Source: Xiphydria camelus (taxonomy: Eukaryota > Arthropoda > Insecta > Hymenoptera > Xiphydriidae). From it: a stretch of DNA of 64,000 nucleotides. The notes under the pieces are model-generated. The model saw only the letters and a program-made list of their open reading frames with translations, did no database searches and was not told the origin of the DNA. Numbering within the stretch: the first letter of the stretch is position 1; every line of letters begins with the position of its first letter. Of the stretch, positions 59,111 through 64,000 are shown piece after piece. The position numbers and the translations under genes are program-made. Location of the stretch: NCBI GenBank assembly GCA_963678675.1, contig OY783199.1:20150909-20214908 (forward strand). The letters are read 5' to 3'.

Positions 59111-59569
59111 ATGGATGGACAGAAAGTTCAAAAGAAGATTTCCCAGTTTGAGTTTTTCATAAATGACGTGTTGAGGGCGGATCTTGGGAAACTGCAAGAA
59201 AGATTGAGCACTGAAAACGAAAAAGTTGCGGAGTTTCTACAATTGAAGAATGTAATCGCAACGTTAAAAACTGTAGAAGCTGATAAAAATGATTTCAAAA
59301 CTCAGTTGGATATGGGAAATAACTTTTACATGGAAGCACACATCGAGGATGCGTCGCACATTCTGTTGGATGTCGGGCTGGGATACTTTGTAGAATTTAG
59401 TCTCGACGAGGCTTTGGCCGTTATTAATGTAAGGGTCAAATTGTTGGAACGTCAGATAGCCAATCTACGGAAGGCAGTTTCGAATACTAATGCGCACATA
59501 AAAATGATTTTGATCGGTATAAAGGATTTGCAAGACTCTGTAGCGCCGATTATCAAAAAGAAAATATAA
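59111..59569 (+). CDS. Uxt: UXT, prefoldin-like chaperone subunit
   Basis: A complete 152-residue protein in one exon, against 157 in human UXT. UXT is an alpha-class prefoldin-like subunit of the URI/R2TP-associated chaperone complex and also acts as a transcription cofactor, in nucleus and cytoplasm. Layout: N-terminal helix (about 1-60, FEFFINDVLRADLGKLQERL and FLQLKNVIATLK), central beta-hairpin region (about 68-100, DMGNNFYMEAHIEDASHILL then VGLGYFVEFSLDEAL), and C-terminal helix (about 100-145). Human UXT shares FISDVLQRDL, YLQLRNVI, DLGCNFF and GYGFFLELTLAEAL in the same order. The start is the first ATG of the frame, 47 bases after a splice acceptor. AATAAA signals follow the TAA within 130 bases. 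Intact, no frameshift. Confidence 0.93.
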   Translation: MDGQKVQKKISQFEFFINDVLRADLGKLQERLSTENEKVAEFLQLKNVIATLKTVEADKNDFKTQLDMGNNFYMEAHIEDASHILLDVGLGYFVEFSLDEALAVINVRVKLLERQIANLRKAVSNTNAHIKMILIGIKDLQDSVAPIIKKKI

Positions 59570-59676
59570 GTTATCTAAATATTGGTCGATACTAGTCGTG
59601 GAGCATTCCTGGCCTTTTCCAAATATTTTTTACTCGTAATGGGCTGTCATGTATATATAGATAGTAATACCGTTAT

Positions 59677-59698
59677 AATAAAAAATTATCAAAATAAA
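59677..59698 (+). terminator. UXT polyadenylation signals
   Basis: AATAAA at 59677-59682 and again at 59693-59698, 108 and 124 bases after the UXT stop codon. Confidence 0.6.
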
Positions 59699-59719
59699 AA
59701 TATTTTTGCTATATATTAA

Positions 59720-62030
59720 AAAGCGTCGCATTCAATGAATTTCTCCTTTAGAAAGTAAGTTTTTAATTGAAAGCATCAAATTCCAAATATCTATAATTAG
59801 TTTGAGGTTTTTTCCAATTTAAATTGGCGATAGTGGCCAGAAACTAACCATTTTTGGGGTATATTCAGCATTCTACACTTCCAAATTGAGTTGGATTATA
59901 TATAGAAATAAGCATGTGTCTTCCGTGCTAAGTTTCATTGCACACTTTTTATATTAGAAATCCAGATCAAAATTTAAGTGGATACGTAGGATCGACCCCT
60001 TAAGTGCACATCGATACGTTTCCTATTTTGGCCAGAGATATATAGAGAGAGGAGCTTTCTCTTCTTCTTACCTAATTTTACACGCGATCACTTATGCAGA
60101 TCCAGAAAACTAGCCTCCGATGCATTTTTTCCCCCTCCGGTCTTACTTTAACTTTGCATCTTGCACTCTGTGCGACCACTTAGGCCATCGTCAAGGTGCA
60201 CTCCGTCGAAGTTAAGGGCCTGCATGCTTTGTTTCGAGTGTTTGCCAGTGTACTTATGCATATATTAAAAGCCCCCCTATTGGCGTGCGTTTGCTCATTG
60301 CCTTTTCAGGTCTGCGAAGGTGCTTTCGAATTCCTCGAAGGGGTAGTTCAATGACAGTGTCTCTCTCTTTAGATGCTCCGAAGGGAGAGATATTCGCTTG
60401 CGCGTAAAAATACTATGCGTTGATTTAATCTTCGTCAGCACATCAGTGAACAATGATATTGTGATTCCATATAGAATTAAAAAGCTACTAGTTTCCTTGA
60501 AAAATAAAAATTGTATGGCTACTCGATGAAACTTTTGCAAACAGGATGTAGCTTTCTGAATACAGTTGAAAGAAGAATTCATTATAGTGTGAGCTATTGG
60601 ATTAGCTCTGCCGTATTTTTATTCACTCATTTTCTCTAGCAAAAAGTAGCGTTATACGGTTACCTCTCATAATATATTTTTTCGATTTTGTTTCAGGAAC
60701 ATAGGTACCAGAAATATCTCTGCAATGTGTGTGTGAAACATCCTACTCCAGTAATGTTTATTTTTTCTTTTTTTACAACCTATATCAAACGATTATGCAA
60801 TAATGAAGGATTTGTTTCATTACAATAAATATTGGAAACTTTATTGGGGTATATCTCATGTTGAACAGATTTCTTTAGAATGTCTCAGAAACAAAGTCGA
60901 GAAAATGTTTAGTGGGTAATATCCATCTTATTGTTAGTAGTATATTATAAAGTCTTATTCACAAATACGATAAAATAAGTTTTCCTCATTATGATACCTC
61001 ATCTCTAGAATTTCATTTGTTACTACAGATAGAATATTAAATAAATCAATTTTATTTCACATGACTATCGTCTAATCGTCACACTAAGTACATAATAATT
61101 GCATATCATCCAATGTGAATGACATTTCAAGGTATGTCATATTATATTTAAAGACATACATACATAGATGCATTTTATTTGATTGAATCTTCTATGAGAT
61201 TAAAAAAAAGTATTTAAAATAAATCAGTTAAAAATTAATTATTCTATGTACGTTTTTTTAAATTCGTGCAATTGGCACGCTCTCTGCTGTTTGAAGATTA
61301 ATTATAGGTATAACATATTAGACTGAGAATAAAGACTATATGCGAGCAAGATAACAAAACAGATTTCTGTCTCTTCATCTTTAGTGCAATCAGCGCCTAC
61401 ATATTGACTTAGGATTGAGCTTCCAAATACTTTACTTATAATATTATACCTAACTAATTCTTTCCTCTACCTAAGAAAGTGACTTCTCATCACACATATC
61501 TCTAGAATTAAGTCTGCATTTTGCATATTATACGTTCTAAAATTGACATGATTATCAATTTATATGATAAGTCAAGTGAGTTATATTTATTACAATTTCT
61601 TACATTTCTGCATGCATGATCAAATTTATAAATGTGTATACACCCTTCTCTCCATCACACATACTCATCTCGAATTAAACCCCTATACGAGCTCAAAAGA
61701 AAGATGATGTGTGTACACAGGGTATAATGAAAATATAGATAGCGAGATATGGGCAAATGCATAGGTACCATACGGGAATGTGTCCTACATAAAATACCAT
61801 AATACCAACCCCCCAGGCCATACCTCCAGGTTATGCGCGAATGCCGACTAGATTGGATGAGTAAGAATCTCGTACCCTGCGGCCAATGTTTCTAATTGAC
61901 CCGCTTTGAATGACGGTACTTTATTATCGAGTCCATTTCAGCTAAACAGGACAAGTGGATCTTTTCGGTAACCGCAAGTTTTCATCTAGTTTATAGAAAT
62001 TAATCCGTCATCTATAGCAGTAATTTCAAT
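59720..62030. other. AT-rich intergenic region
   Basis: No recognised gene. A 95-codon minus-strand frame (60295-60582) reads MNSSFNCIQKATSCLQKF and is bounded by no visible splice or promoter signals; I do not recognise it. Confidence 0.45.
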
Positions 62031-62039
62031 GCCTTGGAG

Positions 62040-62530
62040 ATATTACAACCCTCCAATGAGCACAATTTGGGACATGTGTAAATTAATACCATATTCTCGT
62101 GGGCTATATAAGGAACAACCGACCAGGTTATTCTTTTTCTCCTTGCCTGGCTGTCTGACAGAATCAAAAAAAATTACTTAAATTTATCTACTCATATCTT
62201 CAGCTCTAACTCATCATTCTTGTCAGCGTTTTCATTGTTACAATAATATCTTCAAAACCTCATTATTTAAACAAATATATAACGCGTTAAGGGCACCGAA
62301 CTACGCAAGTACGTTCTTCAAGGTCAGTGGAAAGTTCTAATACATTCCCAAATAGTAGAGATTTTGAGGTGCGCAAACGCACGGTTTATCCTCATGCTGT
62401 GGGCTATATAAGTACTCAGTCTGACCATTCCTTCAGTATTTGCCGGATTGTCGACTAGTGAGAGTCGGTAACTAGATCAAGTATATTCGTTTACTTTTAA
62501 TTATAACTCATCATCCCTGGCAGAGAGTGC
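62040..62530 (+). promoter_or_regulatory. Two tandem diverged TATA-box promoter-like units
   Basis: GTGGGCTATATAAG occurs at 62099 (flanked by TCTC) and 62399 (flanked by ATGCT). Each is followed about 25-30 bases later by a CTGAC/CAGTC-type context, and about 110 bases later by TAACTCATCAT with CAG near it. The second has ACTCAGTCTGACC, fitting an initiator 12-15 bases after the TATA box. No coding frame was found downstream on the + strand. Could be a duplicated small-RNA or short-gene promoter, or part of an unknown repeat. Confidence 0.4.
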
Positions 62531-62551
62531 TCTCTTTAATATATGGAAAGT

Positions 62552-63290
62552 AGATAGATAGATAATAGATATAGATAATGATTTATTTCAGCTTTACAGC
62601 CACGAAAGGAGGTTGGTTGTACAACTCTATACACTCACTCTTCACTCTTAATATAAGTTAATGTGCGAAGTATTTCATATAATATAATAACTAATAATAA
62701 AATAACTATAATATAATAACTAATAATTCCATATAATAATACACGCCTCTCTTCTCATCGCTTTGTACGACAGAGCACCTTATTCCCCTTCTTCGCCATT
62801 TATCACTTCGACGCTTTAGTTTTTTCGCTTCCTCCTCTTTTCCAGCTGCTTTATCCATTCCCTATAGCCTTCTCGATACCTTCCTCATTTAGTAGCTCTT
62901 CCACTTTCAAATCTACTCGCGGTATCTCGACGCAATCCCTGATTAAATGCTTCAACGTGCCCCCTTCTTGCTCGCAGAGAGCTTACATCTTCTCTCCTCA
63001 TCCATTCAGTATTTATTTGCCTCTTCCACGTTTCCGCATCTTGCTCTAGCAATCCTTCTTAGGTCCCCTCTCTCTCCTACTCTCCTGAGGTACCTCACAC
63101 TATCATTACTACACAAGTGTCTACCTCGCATTATATCTCGCTTTCCAGATTTTGTCCTGCTGTTCCTACGTTTGTATCTCGCAATCCCTATTACTCAACG
63201 TTATACTCACTATACGCCCCTCTATCATAGCCGCAATCCCTGCCTCACTATATCCGCACCTCCTAGTAAAAATTAAGGTATGTATAGGTA
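62552..63290 (-). pseudogene. 3' end of a non-LTR retrotransposon (LINE), decayed
   Basis: Read on the minus strand, pieces of an RT C-terminal region appear: KIWKARYNARYK (the RYN-x-RYK motif seen before the C-terminal finger), then CEQEGGTLKHLIRDC, a Cys-His finger of the type C-x2-C-x8-H-x4-C with its first part broken, then VDLKVEELLNEEGIEKAIGN. Several stops and frame shifts intervene. The 3' end has CTGTAAAGCTGAAATAAATC followed by an (ATCT)n-like tail at 62552-62578, a usual LINE ending. Jockey/R1-like by the finger, not placed further. Confidence 0.75.
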
Positions 63291-63477
63291 CCTATTACAT
63301 AGTTGTCCTTTGGTTAGTTAATTTCTGATGCTTTTGTTATCTTAAGATGATTAATCTACTGATCGAACAATTCTCATTACGTTTACCTAAGGTGACAACT
63401 ATTAGGACAATTTCTAGAAAATGTTCAACAATTCGTTGCGTATTGTTATTTCTGAGCGAAGAACAAAAACACAAAAA
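63291..63477. other. Spacer between LINE and MADF fragment
   Basis: AT-rich, no feature recognised. Confidence 0.4.
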
Positions 63478-63773
63478 ACTATATGACTAACTGAGCCAAC
63501 ATATTTTTTGTTTTACGTACCTCCGCATTATTCGCGGCGAATTTTTCACTCATATTTTCTGCGTCCGAATCCAAATCGTCCTGTTCCGCAGAGTCGCTAA
63601 ATTGACTTCCATCATCGAAATCTTCAGCCTACTACTATATTTTTAAGAGGAATTTCTTGGTCTGTGGTGAACATCAACAAATCAAAATACCACAGGTGTG
63701 GCTCATAAACATCATCAGTGTCTGAGCCTGATCGTCGGGAAATCTCGACTTTTTTCATCTCCTTACGAAAGAC
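63478..63773 (-). pseudogene. MADF-domain protein fragment with a frameshift
   Basis: On the minus strand, from VFRKEMKKVEISRRSGSDTD to DVYEPHLWYFDLLMFTTDQE the frame reads as the second half of a MADF domain (R-K-E, SG-x-x-TDDVY-x-P, LWYFDLL-x-F). The frame is lost near 63640, then continues one frame over with an acidic stretch EDFDDGSQFSDSAEQDDLDS, common after MADF domains. The N-terminal half would lie towards 64000 but shows only MENQKQRIHEQKFEEG-like sequence with stops. A GTACGT donor follows the acidic part, so it may be a decayed exon of a host gene or of a transposon-borne MADF gene. Confidence 0.6.
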
Positions 63774-64000
63774 TCATATTTTGTATTTTTTTTGGTAACA
63801 AAACTTTTGTTGGCAGCTGGGTAAAATAATTTACTGTATTCTATGTATAAGTGCATGGTAGCCCTTCTTCAAATTTCTGTTCGTGTATTCTTTGCTTTTG
63901 GTTTTCCATAAAGCCGGATGCTATCGGTAGACTCCTATGAACTTCGTTTGAAATTGTTTGGGTAAAAGGACACTCTCATCCGACAATATAATCACAACCT

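Noticed and set aside
59111..59569. UXT as a processed retrocopy, because the coding part has one exon
   Set aside because: The frame is intact, there is a plausible spliced leader and polyadenylation signals without a poly-A tract at the end, and it has the position next to dsx seen in another insect order.
60295..60582. 95-codon minus-strand frame
   Set aside because: AT-rich, no known similarity, no start or splice context; kept only as a remark.
62947..63276. 109-codon Leu-rich frame on the + strand
   Set aside because: Antisense shadow of the decayed LINE C-terminus on the minus strand.

Overview
The window looks like a piece of an insect genome, most probably a hymenopteran. It has large introns, CpG-rich unique islands alternating with AT-rich sequence full of miniature inverted-repeat elements, and a LINE tail of a type familiar from wasps and ants. 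The order-level assignment is an inference. There are no rRNA or tRNA genes, operons or CRISPR arrays.

The main content is the 3' half of the sex-determination gene doublesex (dsx) on the + strand. The exon at 8109-8252 encodes the DSX dimerisation (OD2) domain, with the signature FPWCVIPSMYVILKD. A male-specific exon begins at 37706, about 29.5 kb downstream, and joins in phase to give RRIAE-ANFEIR, like the male junction of other insect DSX proteins. Just 3' of the OD2 exon, six GAAGAT motifs fall within 329 bases (8772-9100). This is the core of the TRA/TRA2 splicing-enhancer motif proposed for Hymenoptera. A good acceptor at 8594/8597 lies just upstream, so I propose a diverged female-specific exon at 8595/8598-about 9100 with its stop at 8702-8704. 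The DM-domain exon is not in the window and should lie to the left.

A second complete gene, UXT (prefoldin-like subunit, 152 residues), lies on the + strand at 59111-59569, with a probable non-coding 5' exon and AATAAA signals after the stop. UXT is also next to dsx in the swallowtail Papilio polytes, so the linkage supports both calls.

The rest is mobile-element debris. It includes a Helitron with exact ends (15515-16867), a TA-flanked pogo-like remnant (18129-19039), several TTAA-flanked piggyBac-type miniatures, hAT-like elements, and elements inserted inside one another (25.0-26.1 kb, 33.6-35.2 kb, 36.3-36.7 kb, 42.0-42.7 kb). Two elements or remnants carry MADF-domain sequence (50.2-50.8 kb, 63.5-63.8 kb), and a LINE 3' end lies on the minus strand at 62.55-63.3 kb. 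CpG-rich islands separate these clusters. They hold long overlapping open frames on both strands that resemble no known protein, and I treat them as non-coding.
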